From: Halobacillus halophilus DSM 2266
Lineage (GTDB): Bacteria; Bacillota; Bacilli; Bacillales; Halobacillaceae
Assembly (NCBI RefSeq): GCF_000284515.1
Contig: NC_017668.1
Coordinates: 3,968,001 to 4,032,000 of the forward strand
DNA: 64,000 nt
Direction of reading: 5' to 3'
The notes under the pieces are model-generated. The model was not told where the DNA came from. It did no database searches and saw only the letters and a program-made list of their open reading frames with translations. Position 1 is the stretch's first letter, and the number at the start of each line of letters is the position of its first letter. Below, one piece after another: positions 25,612-34,978 of the stretch. A program made the position numbers and the translations under genes.

Positions 25612-26430
25612 ATGTATAAATCTAGATCATCCGTACGAAAATATGTGGTTTCATCCACTATGGCCGCAACCATCGTCCTCTCGCCTATGGCAGCTCAGGG
25701 TGTATTTGCGCAGGCGAATCCAGACCAAATAGAGGAAAGTGACGCTCAAGAGTCTTCAGAAATTTCCTTCCTGCATAAAGGGGATCAAGGGGAAAGTGTA
25801 GAAGCTCTGCAAACTAAACTTCAATCGCTTGGTTATTATACATATAGCCTGGACGGCCTTTTCGGCCCGATTACCGAAGACGCCGTGGAAGAGTTTCAAG
25901 CTGATCAAGGTCTCAAGGTAGATGGATTGGCGGGACCGAATACAATGGCCGCGCTATCATCCACCGAAGATACAGGTAAAGAGACTGATGAAGATGAAGC
26001 TCAAGATGAACAGGAAGCAGAAGAAGCACCTGAGGAAGAAGTATCAGCTTCTGGAGAAGTGGATTCCGAATCCAGCGAAGTGGCTGAGGTTGCCGAAGAT
26101 CTCATCGGCGTCCCTTATGTCTGGGGCGGTACCACACCAGACGGTTTCGACAGCAGCGGCTTCATTCAATATGCTTATGAGCAAGCCGGAATAGACCTAT
26201 CCCGTACGCACCGTGCGAATTGGAGTAATAACGGCGAATTCGTCGAGTCACCGGACGTTGGGGATCTTGTCTTTTTCGAAGACACCTATGATGTAAACGG
26301 CGCTTCTCACAGCGGCATTTATGTAGGGGATAACAAGATCGTTCACGCAGGAAATGACGGTATTGAATACGCCGATCTGACGAATGACTACTGGCAGGAC
26401 CATTATTTAGGCACGAAGTCTTTTGAATAA
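25612..26430 (+). CDS. Secreted NlpC/P60-like protein with peptidoglycan-binding domain; catalytic Cys replaced by Ser
   Basis: A signal peptide (residues 1-34, ending VFAQA) is followed by a PG_binding_1 domain (about 54-117; LHKGDQGESVEALQTKLQSL, LDGLFGPITEDAVEEFQ). Next comes a very acidic linker (about 118-155) and an NlpC/P60 domain (about 157-272). The fold marks GVPYVWGGTTPDGFD and GDLVFF are intact, and the His residues are present (ASHSGIYVG, His233; IVHAG, His245). However, the position that is the nucleophilic Cys in DCSGF is Ser181 here (DSSGF; codon AGC). The protein may therefore be a wall-binding pseudoenzyme. AAGGAGGAG precedes the ATG. Confidence 0.85.
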   Translation: MYKSRSSVRKYVVSSTMAATIVLSPMAAQGVFAQANPDQIEESDAQESSEISFLHKGDQGESVEALQTKLQSLGYYTYSLDGLFGPITEDAVEEFQADQGLKVDGLAGPNTMAALSSTEDTGKETDEDEAQDEQEAEEAPEEEVSASGEVDSESSEVAEVAEDLIGVPYVWGGTTPDGFDSSGFIQYAYEQAGIDLSRTHRANWSNNGEFVESPDVGDLVFFEDTYDVNGASHSGIYVGDNKIVHAGNDGIEYADLTNDYWQDHYLGTKSFE

Positions 26431-26436
26431 TAATTA

Positions 26437-26478
26437 GAAAAAGCTGACCCCCTGCATGAAGCTTTGGGTCAGCTTTTT
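26437..26478 (+). terminator. Rho-independent terminator
   Basis: AAAAAGCTGACCC pairs with GGGTCAGCTTTTT directly after the NlpC-like gene. Confidence 0.88.
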
Positions 26479-26486
26479 GATTACAT

Positions 26487-27356
26487 AGCTCTAGTAAATT
26501 TCCAAGTTGATTTGCACTAAAGCTCCCATTACTTGAAGACTCAGTTTCGAGACTTTTGAGAGAATTAGGTACTGCGGGGGACGATTTCGCTTTCCGGCCC
26601 TGCACGACGCAGGGTCGTTCGACGTTGCCACAGGACGTGGCGATCTTAGTCGAACATCCCTTGTGCTGAGCCTCCTCGGGCTTGACAGCCCTGCGGGATC
26701 TTACCGATCATGTTCATCCGGTTCTTACACTTTTTTAGTCTTAATCAAATATCAGAACATAAACGACATGGAGAGCTATCCAGCTCCAGCACCTAGCGTC
26801 TAGTGAGACTTCCCTCACTTCTGTACGATAAGGCAACATCGAATCGCTCCGCTCTTCGTGTTTTCTTTATCTCCGCCAGCTCAGTCCAGTCCATACGCCG
26901 CTGACCAAGGTGCTTCCGCTTTTAATCTAGGAGTCTACATCGTCCCCCTCCGGACCTGGCCGAATCAGAAACTCGAAACCACTAAATCTCCTGTCTGCTT
27001 GGTGAGAATAAGCATGGGATAAGGAGTGTATTTTCATGCTAGAACGATGTAAAAAGCTTGTCATATAAGCAATTAAGGCCTATTTAGAAGGAGAGCATTC
27101 ACTTTTATGGAAGGGTCCGTTATTCTCACTCAGCTGGGTTGGTGGGGAAATGGCGAGACTCCCATGGGAGAAGGAACTAGGTGAGATCCCGCAGGGAGTG
27201 AAACGAGCGAGGAAGCTCACCGTTCCCCCATAGGAAAGCGAGTTATTTCCCCACCAGCCCTTTTCCATAACAACATAACGGATCCAAATTATCTCGAAAC
27301 TGAGTCTTCAGCTAAACGGCCCTATTACGTAATCAACCTCTTATAAAAAATCACCC
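26487..27356. repeat. Left hairpin-rich repeat element flanking the ECF cassette
   Basis: The element is bounded by imperfect terminal inverted repeats. TTGAAGACTCAGTTTCGAGA (26533-26552) faces ATCTCGAAACTGAGTCTTCA (27291-27310), and weaker symmetry extends outward to about 26487 and 27356. Bases 26930-27344 are the inverted counterpart of 32603-33019 and match at most positions by eye. It carries a type 1 hairpin (about 26572-26722) and a type 2 hairpin (27141-27255, arms GGTGGGGAAAT/ATTTCCCCACC). No protein-coding capacity was recognised, so 26431-27393 has no gene. Confidence 0.75.
26770..26924. repeat. Third repeat type nested in the left element
   Basis: About 210 bases (26720-26928) have no counterpart in the right element, where the flanking sequences GTAGACTCCT and GGATGAACATG are three bases apart. 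The core begins GGAGAGCTATCCAGCTCCAG and ends GGTGCTTCCGCTTTT, which resembles another intergenic repeat common in Bacillaceae. Confidence 0.6.
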
Positions 27357-27393
27357 ATAACTTTTTTACAAAGTCTCTTCCTTAGCGCTTACC

Positions 27394-28143
27394 CTAAGAC
27401 GATTGTTTTTTGAGCATCTTCTTCACGACTTTGGCTGAATGCACTTTCGTATCCAGACACGGAGAGACTTCGGTTTCATAGTTCTGGTTCCTAAGAGCGT
27501 CTTTTAACTCGGAAATGGTATCACAATCCGGGAAGCGATTGTAGATCGATCCATACTGCAGGTACTGGTGCGTGTCACTGCCGCCTACTACTGGCGTGTC
27601 ATACTGTCTGCCTAGATTTTCTACTCGCTGTTTCATCGTCTTGCCGTACTTGAATAAATCCTTGCCGTTAATATCAAATGCATCAAATTGACGCAGGATC
27701 TCCTCATCATGATGCACCCACGGAGTAGATTCTCGATAAGGGTGCGCCGCAATTTTAAGAACATCATAGTCAGCCAGAAATTCTACTAAATCCTTCACGT
27801 TTATAAACTGATCTTCCTCTTCGTGACCGATTAATCGTTTTCTGATGGCCTTAATGCTGTCACGATCTCCCACCACTAAAAAGTGGCCCGTTTCTTTTAC
27901 ATCAATTTCAATTCCAGGGAAAACCTTTAACTCACCTACCTGGTAATGGTCCCCTTGATAAGGAAAGACCTCTTCCATTTCTTCATAAAAGGATAAAAAG
28001 TTCTCTGCGTTAAAATGTTCGGTAATGGCCACAGCATCAAGTCCATTTTCATGGGCTGATCCCATTTTTTCTTTAAATTCTTCCGTAGATACGGGGATTT
28101 TTTTGGATAAATTGGCGTGTGTGTGGAAATCAATATTCATCAT
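27394..28143 (-). CDS. PHP-domain phosphoesterase
   Basis: The 249-residue metal-dependent PHP hydrolase has the usual metal-ligand motifs: DFHTHANL at the N-terminus, ITEH, FPGIEID, AAHPYR and GGSDTH. Family members hydrolyse phosphate monoesters such as histidinol phosphate, or nucleotides and short nucleic acids; the substrate here is unknown. It is the last gene of the S-A-T ECF transporter operon, 22 bases after the T gene, so it may process the imported compound or a phosphorylated form. AGAGGG precedes tandem ATG codons (28143 and 28140). Confidence 0.85.
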   Translation of the reverse strand: MMNIDFHTHANLSKKIPVSTEEFKEKMGSAHENGLDAVAITEHFNAENFLSFYEEMEEVFPYQGDHYQVGELKVFPGIEIDVKETGHFLVVGDRDSIKAIRKRLIGHEEEDQFINVKDLVEFLADYDVLKIAAHPYRESTPWVHHDEEILRQFDAFDINGKDLFKYGKTMKQRVENLGRQYDTPVVGGSDTHQYLQYGSIYNRFPDCDTISELKDALRNQNYETEVSPCLDTKVHSAKVVKKMLKKQSS

Positions 28144-28165
28144 CGGATCCCTCTTTCTTTTCTAT

Positions 28166-28990
28166 TTATAATGGATAATAGTTCCCTGCTGCGTAGATTA
28201 CGAGTAAGATAGCGATGGAAAGCAGAGAAAATCTATAATCCTGGGTTGTCAGTTTCAGATGTGACAGCTTTTGTTTCTTAGCTTCTTTGTTATGAAGGGA
28301 ATAAGAAAACCCTTTGACCTCTAAAGCTTCTACTGTTGTACGAGTTTTCTTCGCAGTGTTCAGCATCATCGGATAGAACGCTTTGACGACGATTTTGGAA
28401 TAATAATAGACGGTTTTCCACTTCAGGATGCCGCCGTTCACTGGCGCTTTCCCTCTTAAGCGGAACGAAAGGATAATCTGCTGATACTCATCTAATAAAA
28501 TAGGAAGCATGCGGTATCCATACGATACGGCGAAGCTGAACTGGGCTGGGACGCCGAAGCTTAGTAACGCATCACTGAGCTTCTCCGGGTCCATGCTGGC
28601 AAAGGCGGCAATACTCGCGATCGACATAATCGTTATTTTCATCGTGAAGGTAATTAAGGAGGAAAACGCAGCCCATTCCCCTCCGAACAATAATACTAAG
28701 AGGAGGATATAAAATAATTCTCCGATCACCCCTATCGTCAATAAACCTATGATCAGGGGGCTGACGCGTGAAACTAATGAAATAATCGTCGTATAGACAA
28801 GCAGACCTACCAGAATCGTCTGGTTAAACGTAAACCAGGGAAGCAGGCTGACAATGAAATACCAGACAATAATTAATCTCGGGTCTTTTTTTCCCATATA
28901 GGAATCTTTCTTACCGAAAGCGGTTTTCAATAACTCCAGTTTGATCCATTCTAAATTGTACGTTTTCTTCAAGCGGCTAACGAACTCCAT
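28166..28990 (-). CDS. ECF transporter T component (EcfT/CbiQ family)
   Basis: The 274-residue energy-coupling membrane protein has several membrane helices and the cytoplasmic coupling motifs typical of EcfT, seen here as FRLRGKAPV and the later KTRTTVEALEVKGF region. It links the ATPase to the substrate-binding S protein. AGGAG lies close before the ATG, and the gene overlaps the end of the ATPase gene by 14 bases, so the two are translationally coupled. Confidence 0.88.
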   Translation of the reverse strand: MEFVSRLKKTYNLEWIKLELLKTAFGKKDSYMGKKDPRLIIVWYFIVSLLPWFTFNQTILVGLLVYTTIISLVSRVSPLIIGLLTIGVIGELFYILLLVLLFGGEWAAFSSLITFTMKITIMSIASIAAFASMDPEKLSDALLSFGVPAQFSFAVSYGYRMLPILLDEYQQIILSFRLRGKAPVNGGILKWKTVYYYSKIVVKAFYPMMLNTAKKTRTTVEALEVKGFSYSLHNKEAKKQKLSHLKLTTQDYRFSLLSIAILLVIYAAGNYYPL

Positions 28991-30686
28991 AGCTCTCCTC
29001 CCTTTCTACATCGTTCATAAAATCGGAGATGGATAAAGCTACAGGATCTAACATCAACTGATTGGAAAGCTGAACAATTTGAGGAGGAATTAATCCGGCC
29101 CGGTCACAAATCTGCTCCTTGGCAAACAAGTCCACCGGTGCCCCATCAAAGACAATTTTTCCTTTATCCATAACAATCACCCGGCTGGCCCACTCGGCGA
29201 CTAATTGCATATCGTGGGTAGCAATCAAGACACTTTTCACTTGCTCGCTGACTTGATGCAGGGTTCTGACCATCTCCTGACGGCTTTTCACATCAAGGCT
29301 TGCGGTCGGTTCGTCTAACATAAGCAGCGAAGGCTGAATCGCAAGCCCGATCGCTAACGAGGACCTTCTTTGCTGCCCGCCGCTCAGTAAACGTCCGTCT
29401 TTTTCAATCACTTCTTCCAGACGAAAAGAAGTAACCAGCTGCTGCAGGAAGTCATCCATCTGCAGTTCTCTTGAATCCGCAAAGAAGGATAAGTCTTTCG
29501 ATATGCTATCCTCGATAAACATCTCTTCTGGATTTTGAAACACGTACGCTACGACCTGTGATAGTTTCTCGAGTGACGTCTTTTCAAGCTCGCACGGCCC
29601 AATATGTCCTGTGCCTTCTGAAGGTTTGATAATTCCAGCCAGACATTTCATCAGCGTAGACTTGCCGGCTCCGTTCGTACCGACTAAAGCAATCCGCTCT
29701 TTTTCTTTAATCGATAGATCAAGATCATCTAATATGGTAATTTTCTGGTTTTTCAGGGACTTGGCATAGTGGCTCACATGCTCAAGACTCACGATTTCTT
29801 CTGTATCTTCGTTTACTTCAGAAACACGCCTCTCTCTGCCTGTATCCTTCCTTTTATAACCCCCAAAGTAGTCCACGGCTTCATTGATGGTGATGGGCAG
29901 ACTGTTTTTTTCCGGATTCCTGGCGCCAACAGCCGCCTGGGTCACCTGTGGCGGGAAGATCTGACGGACAAGTAGATCGTCAATCCGTTGAAGTCCGGTT
30001 TTCACATCATGCTTCCATAGCACGCCTCCCTGATCGAGCAGCGCTACATCCGAGCAGAAATCAGCGATGAATTCGGTATGATGTTCAATGACGATAATGG
30101 TCTTGCCATGCTCTTGTTGAAGAATTTTTAACTTCTCGTAAATTTCCTTCGCATGATGCGGATCCAGCTGCGCGACAGGCTCATCAATAATAAGGATCTC
30201 CGGATTTAAGGCTAAAACGCCTGCGATCGCTGTTAAGTGCTTTTGTCCACCGCTAAGCTGCCAGATACTTTTATCTTTAATATCCGTTAACCCCAGCACA
30301 TCCAGGGCCCATTCGGCTTTTTCTTTAAAATCAGGTTCTCCGAAGTTTAAAGGGGCAAAGACGACATCCTCAAATACCGTCGGACGCATTAATTGGTTCT
30401 CGAAATCCTGATACACATAACCTACTTTCTGACTCAACACAGCGACAGCAGATTCATACATATTAATTCCGTCTACAGAAACGGAGCCTTCGAAGTCCCC
30501 GGTATAATAATGCGGAATCAGCCCATTGATGGTTTTACATAAGGTGGACTTGCCGCTTCCATTGCCACCGATAATCGCTAGAAATTCTCCCTTATTCACG
30601 GTAAGAGAGGAATCCTGGAGGACCCAATCCGTGCCTCCAGGATATTTAAAAGATACTTGATCGATCGTAATGATGGGTTCCTTCAT
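28977..30686 (-). CDS. ECF transporter ATPase, two ABC domains fused
   Basis: The 569-residue protein holds both ATPase halves of an ECF transporter in one chain. Domain 1 has Walker A GGNGSGKSTLC, signature LSGGQKHLT and Walker B ILIIDEPVAQLD. Domain 2 has GTNGAGKSTLM, LSGGQQRRS and LLMLDEPTASLD. The linker (about residues 235-300) is charged. Most dedicated ECF systems use two separate ATPases or one homodimer; fused forms occur, for example in YkoD-type systems. Its start overlaps the S gene by 4 bases and its end overlaps the T gene. Confidence 0.9.
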   Translation of the reverse strand: MKEPIITIDQVSFKYPGGTDWVLQDSSLTVNKGEFLAIIGGNGSGKSTLCKTINGLIPHYYTGDFEGSVSVDGINMYESAVAVLSQKVGYVYQDFENQLMRPTVFEDVVFAPLNFGEPDFKEKAEWALDVLGLTDIKDKSIWQLSGGQKHLTAIAGVLALNPEILIIDEPVAQLDPHHAKEIYEKLKILQQEHGKTIIVIEHHTEFIADFCSDVALLDQGGVLWKHDVKTGLQRIDDLLVRQIFPPQVTQAAVGARNPEKNSLPITINEAVDYFGGYKRKDTGRERRVSEVNEDTEEIVSLEHVSHYAKSLKNQKITILDDLDLSIKEKERIALVGTNGAGKSTLMKCLAGIIKPSEGTGHIGPCELEKTSLEKLSQVVAYVFQNPEEMFIEDSISKDLSFFADSRELQMDDFLQQLVTSFRLEEVIEKDGRLLSGGQQRRSSLAIGLAIQPSLLMLDEPTASLDVKSRQEMVRTLHQVSEQVKSVLIATHDMQLVAEWASRVIVMDKGKIVFDGAPVDLFAKEQICDRAGLIPPQIVQLSNQLMLDPVALSISDFMNDVEREESYGVR

Positions 30687-31558
30687 GCTGACTTCCCTGC
30701 CTTACGCTGGCTGGAAGACCCCATCATTTTCACCGCGATCGATACTGCTACAACGAAGATGATAGCGGCAGCAGAAATCGGCAGCCAAATATACCCTTCT
30801 CCAAACTGTTCTAAGAACTCAGGCTCCCATACGGCGAAGTTAATATCCATCTCTGCCATAAATTCGGCCACGATTCCAACGAAGGTGAGGAAAATCGCGA
30901 GGATGACAAACCTTACCGACAACCATCCCGTCATAGAAGCTTTCACGCGACCTTCACGAGGCTTAATTCCGAGCAGAGGTTCAATTTTTCCATATAATCT
31001 GGGAATTAAATACAAGGTAGGAATCAGACCAAAAATAATGCCGGAAATTATCATTTCTGTCAGGAAGCTGAGTCCCTCAATCGCGAGGATCGATTCCGGC
31101 AATCCAGGCACGGCTTCTACTTCTTCAATGCCAAACCAGACCTTACCCACATCGACGATCGTACTTAGCATTTGATCAATGGCAATCCCGACAAGCGCTG
31201 CAATACCGATCTGCTTCTTACTTTTAAGATTGGTTACCAGCAGACCAGCAATGTACATGGCGAGTGTAAATTGAATAAAACCTTCTAATTCTCCAAGTCC
31301 ACCAAAATCACCTAACAGTAAATCCCCAAAAATAATTTCGCCTACAGAAGCTCCTACTGCTGCATATAAAGGGTGAAAAAGCATAACTAATGACAAAGGA
31401 ATAAAGGCAAGATACGAAACGGAAATTTCTACAGGACCTATTACAAATTCAGGCAGCAGCTCTGTGAATAAATTAGCCAGTCCAAACAAAGACATCGATA
31501 AAATAAAAATCATCATCTTCTGAGACTGCGAATACTGCTCACGGTTTAATTGGTTCAT
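30683..31558 (-). CDS. ECF transporter S (substrate-binding) component, substrate unknown
   Basis: The 291-residue membrane protein has about six to seven helices and is first in the S-A-T-PHP operon. It should capture a vitamin-like or other small substrate. It carries conserved-looking segments LAFIPLSLVMLFHPLYAAVG and GEIIFGD, but I do not recognise the specificity group. It is longer than most S components (about 180-200 residues). GGGAGG precedes the ATG. A divergent RpiR regulator lies upstream. Confidence 0.78.
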   Translation of the reverse strand: MNQLNREQYSQSQKMMIFILSMSLFGLANLFTELLPEFVIGPVEISVSYLAFIPLSLVMLFHPLYAAVGASVGEIIFGDLLLGDFGGLGELEGFIQFTLAMYIAGLLVTNLKSKKQIGIAALVGIAIDQMLSTIVDVGKVWFGIEEVEAVPGLPESILAIEGLSFLTEMIISGIIFGLIPTLYLIPRLYGKIEPLLGIKPREGRVKASMTGWLSVRFVILAIFLTFVGIVAEFMAEMDINFAVWEPEFLEQFGEGYIWLPISAAAIIFVVAVSIAVKMMGSSSQRKAGKSA

Positions 31559-31669
31559 GTGAATGACCTCCCTAATATTTTTCTAATTCTTATGGTAAGA
31601 AACAAACGTAAATGGACTTCCCCGCTTTTCTATAAAGGTTTGTAAATAAAGTAAACATTTTTATAAGAA

Positions 31670-31685
31670 TGAAAGTTTTTTTTCA
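31670..31685. promoter_or_regulatory. Possible RpiR operator between rpiR and the ECF operon
   Basis: TGAAA (31670-31674) and TTTCA (31681-31685) form a dyad with a 6-base spacer in the divergent promoter region. GAAA-N-TTTC dyads are common for RpiR regulators. The short arms and A/T-rich context make this tentative. Confidence 0.35.
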
Positions 31686-31729
31686 AACGAAAAAGAAATC
31701 GGGTTATACTTCACGAGGGAGGGGTGGAT

Positions 31730-32566
31730 ATGGAGTCATTATTTTCACTGGAAGGAGTTCACTTAACTCCGAAGCAGAGAAGAATCGCCGATGTGGTGGA
31801 AAAAGAGGGAACGTCCATCGTTTATCACACGGAAAAGGAAATAGCCGATAAATCGGGGGTCAGCGTCCCCACGGTATCAAGGTTCTGGCCGCTTATCGGC
31901 TTTACGAATTTCAAGGATTTCAAGCAGGTGATGAAGGGCCGGATCGAAGTGACCCCGGAGAATAAATTTAAGAACTTCGCCGAGCAGATGGATGAAGATC
32001 ACATCTTGAATCGACTGATTGAACATCATTTTAAAAATCTGGTTCAGACTGGCAACCATCTGAACAAAGAACATATGCAAAAAGCGATTCAGACGATCTG
32101 CACCGCTTCAGACGTATATATTTACGCACCCGCTTCATCGGAGGGACTTGGGGATCTACTAGAATTTCGGCTGAAACGGTTTGGTATTCGGATCGAACGG
32201 ATCGCTAAAAGCGGATTTGAAGTCTACGAATCGATGCTGCACATGTCCTCAGCTTCGACCCTGATCGTTTTTCAATTTGTCGAGATGCTTGCTGAAACCC
32301 AGGCCTTATTTGAACATGCCAATTCCCTGGGAATGAAAATTATATTAATTACCGATCAATTGGTTTCGAACATGCATGAGTATGTAGACTATTCGCTTTA
32401 CACACACCGCGGGGAAATGTGGGAATTCCATACGATGGTGGCCCCCGTCGCTGTTCTCGAGGCCATGGTGATGGGCGTGGGGCTGGAATTAGAGGAAGTA
32501 TCACTGGAACGTTTAAAAACATTAAGTGACTTACGAAAAACGTATAAGCATTTAATACCGAAGTAA
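31730..32566 (+). CDS. MurR/RpiR-family transcriptional regulator with SIS domain
   Basis: The 278-residue regulator has an N-terminal RpiR HTH (LTPKQRRIADVVEKEG, EKEIADKSGVSVPTVSRFW) and a C-terminal SIS sugar-phosphate binding domain (about residues 115-250; YIYAPASSEGLG, IILITDQLVS). Family members sense phosphorylated sugars. It is divergent from the ECF operon and probably controls it, hinting that the substrate or a product is a sugar-phosphate-like compound. The ATG at 31730 has AGGGAGG seven bases upstream; a GTG two codons earlier lacks spacing. Confidence 0.85.
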   Translation: MESLFSLEGVHLTPKQRRIADVVEKEGTSIVYHTEKEIADKSGVSVPTVSRFWPLIGFTNFKDFKQVMKGRIEVTPENKFKNFAEQMDEDHILNRLIEHHFKNLVQTGNHLNKEHMQKAIQTICTASDVYIYAPASSEGLGDLLEFRLKRFGIRIERIAKSGFEVYESMLHMSSASTLIVFQFVEMLAETQALFEHANSLGMKIILITDQLVSNMHEYVDYSLYTHRGEMWEFHTMVAPVAVLEAMVMGVGLELEEVSLERLKTLSDLRKTYKHLIPK

Positions 32567-32572
32567 AATTAT

Positions 32573-33195
32573 GGATCTGTTAAAGTTTATTGTTGATTAT
32601 TCATAAGAGGCTTATTACACAATAGGGCCGGTTAGTTGAAGACTCAGTTTCGAGATATCTTGGGTCCGTTACAATATGAGGAGGGTGGGCTGGTGGGGAA
32701 ATAACTCGCTTTCCTATGGGGAACGGTGAGCTTCCTCGCTCGTTTCACTCCCTGCGGGATCTCACCTAGTTCCTTCTCCCATGGGAGTCTCGCCATTTCC
32801 CCACCAACCCAGCTACGGGAGAATAACGGACCCTTTCAGAAAAGTGAATGCTTTCCTTCTAAATAGGTCCTAAATGCTTCTATGACAAGCTTTTCCACAT
32901 CGTGCTAGCATGAAAATACACGCCTCATCCCATGCTTTTTTCTCACCAAGCAAACCGTGTATGAAGTGGTTTCGAGTCTCAGATTCGGCCAGGTCCGGAG
33001 GGGGACAATGTAGACTCCTGCGGGATGAACATGATCGGTGAGACCCCGGAAGTCGAAGACTGAGGAGGCTCAGCACATGCCCGCGGAAAGCGAAGTCGTC
33101 CCCCGAAGGACCTTCCTCATAACCAATATCTCGAAATCAAGTCTTCCAGTATCGGGAGCATTACTATTAAATCAACACAGAAGTTTAACAGATCC
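32573..33195. repeat. Right hairpin-rich repeat element flanking the ECF cassette
   Basis: The ends are inverted: GGATCTGTTAAAGTTT from 32573 faces AGTTTAACAGATCC ending at 33195, and inner ends TTGAAGACTCAGTTTCGAGA (32636) face ATCTCGAAATCAAGTCTTCC (33127-33146). It contains a type 2 hairpin (32692-32805, arms GGTGGGGAAAT/ATTTCCCCACC) and a type 1-like hairpin (about 33000-33104). Its orientation is opposite to the left element. It begins six bases after the rpiR stop, and no gene lies between 32567 and 33274. Confidence 0.75.
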
Positions 33196-33202
33196 AAAAT
33201 AT

Positions 33203-33247
33203 AAAAAAGGATGACCCCTGCCTGAAGCAGAGATCATCCTTTTTTTA
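33203..33247 (-). terminator. Rho-independent terminator after mqo
   Basis: AAAAAAGGATGA pairs with TCATCCTTTTTT, with a smaller CTGC/GCAG hairpin inside. It serves the minus-strand mqo gene. Confidence 0.8.
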
Positions 33248-33274
33248 GTACCCTAACCTTATTGATGCTGCGAA

Positions 33275-34777
33275 TTACTGATGGACCGGTTCTTTTTCCT
33301 TGAGCCCAAGCGTTCTCGCCGTGGAGCTGTGGATTTCGTTCAGAAGATCCTGATGCTCACTCAGCGATTTCCCGTAAGAAGGAACCATTTCCGTAAGCTT
33401 CGGCTCCCATTCATCCATATATTGCGGGAAGCATCGATCAAGCACGTCCATCATGACATGCACCGCCGTAGAAGCGCCCGGTGAAGCACCAAGCAGAGCC
33501 GCAATCGATCCATCGGCACTATTCACAATCTCGGTACCAAACTGCAGCGTGCCTTTGCCGCCTTCCTCGGTATCTTTAATCACCTGCACACGCTGGCCTG
33601 CGACAACAAGGTCCCAATCCTCGCTTTTCGCATCTGGGATAAATTCGCGCAGCGCTTCCATCCGCTGTTCTTTCGTCTGCAGGACCTGCCCGATCAAGTA
33701 TTTCGTCAGCGATATTTCCTTCACGCCGGCCGCAAGCATCGTCAGGATATTACTTATTTTAATGGACGTGAATAAATCAGCGAGCGAACCCGCTTTTAGG
33801 AACTTCGGTGAGAAGCCGGCAAACGGGCCGAACAACAGCGACTGCTCATTATCGATGTACCTCGTATCCAAATGCGGTACAGACATCGGAGGAGCCCCTG
33901 CTGCCGCCTTGCCATAGACTTTCGCCTCATGCTGCTTCGCCACTTCCGGATTGTTACAGACCATGAACTGTCCGCTTACCGGAAAACCGCCGAAGCCTTT
34001 TCCTTCAGGCACACCGGATTTCTGCAGCAGATGCAGACTGCCGCCACCGCCGCCGACAAAGACGAAATCAGCGGAATGAAGCGCCGTTTGATCGCTGTCC
34101 ATATGCTGGACTTTGACCATCCACGAGCCATCATCTGCACGTTTCACATCGTCCACGCGCTGATTATAGTGCAATTGAACGTCCTGGCTTTCCAAGTGAT
34201 CAAACATCTTCTCGGTTAAGGTTCCGAAGTTTACATCGGTTCCGGTTTCCATTCGAGTCGCCGCCACCGGCTCATCCAGCGTGCGGTTCTTCATAATCAG
34301 CGGAATCCATTCCTTCAGCTTTTCCGGATCCTCGGAAAATTCCATCCCCTTAAATAGTGGATGATCGGTCATCGTTTCATAACGCTTTTTCAAAAAGTTA
34401 ATGTTGTCTCTGCCGTGTACGAGACTCATATGAGGCAGGGAGCGCACGAATTCTTCCGGGTTATGGATGTAGCCTTTGCTTAGGAGGTAGGACCAATACT
34501 GCTTCGTAATCTGGAACTGTTCATTGATTTTAATCGCTTTACTGATATCGATCGATCCATCGCTCTGCTCTTTTGTGTAATTGAGTTCACAAAGTGCCGC
34601 ATGGCCCGTCCCGGCGTTATTCCATACGTTCGAGCTTTCTCCACCTGTCTTATCAAGCTTTTCAAACACTTTAATATTCCAATCGGGTGCTAATTCTTTC
34701 AGAAGCGATCCTAATGTGGCACTCATGATGCCGGCGCCGATCAGGACGACATCCTTACTCGTTTCTCTGTTGGTCAT
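33275..34777 (-). CDS. mqo: Malate:quinone oxidoreductase
   Basis: FAD-dependent, membrane-associated enzyme that oxidises malate to oxaloacetate and passes electrons to quinone. The 500-residue length is standard. The N-terminal FAD motif [14 protein letters not shown] (residues 10-23) and the family segments [22 protein letters not shown] and [13 protein letters not shown] are characteristic. The ATG follows AAGGATGG. It is a single gene closed by a terminator. There is no malate dehydrogenase nearby to compare with. Confidence 0.95.
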   Translation of the reverse strand: MTNRETSKDVVLIGAGIMSATLGSLLKELAPDWNIKVFEKLDKTGGESSNVWNNAGTGHAALCELNYTKEQSDGSIDISKAIKINEQFQITKQYWSYLLSKGYIHNPEEFVRSLPHMSLVHGRDNINFLKKRYETMTDHPLFKGMEFSEDPEKLKEWIPLIMKNRTLDEPVAATRMETGTDVNFGTLTEKMFDHLESQDVQLHYNQRVDDVKRADDGSWMVKVQHMDSDQTALHSADFVFVGGGGGSLHLLQKSGVPEGKGFGGFPVSGQFMVCNNPEVAKQHEAKVYGKAAAGAPPMSVPHLDTRYIDNEQSLLFGPFAGFSPKFLKAGSLADLFTSIKISNILTMLAAGVKEISLTKYLIGQVLQTKEQRMEALREFIPDAKSEDWDLVVAGQRVQVIKDTEEGGKGTLQFGTEIVNSADGSIAALLGASPGASTAVHVMMDVLDRCFPQYMDEWEPKLTEMVPSYGKSLSEHQDLLNEIHSSTARTLGLKEKEPVHQ

Positions 34778-34978
34778 TGTTAACCATCCTTATTCCTGAG
34801 TTTTGCAGAGAAGCTGCGAGCGGTATTCAGTCGCGCCTCTCCAATGATCATTTACTAGCTACCTATATGATAACGCTTTAACAGTGAAAAAGTCATGCTT
34901 CCTTACCCATTATACATGATTCATAACTGGTAAAAAAAGGTTCAATTATCCGGTAAGGGATTCCATGGTCCCCTCCCA

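Noticed and set aside
26162-26605. 147-codon minus-strand frame over the end of the NlpC-like gene and its terminator
   Set aside because: It crosses a terminator and part of a repeat, has no ribosome site, and opposes a clear gene.
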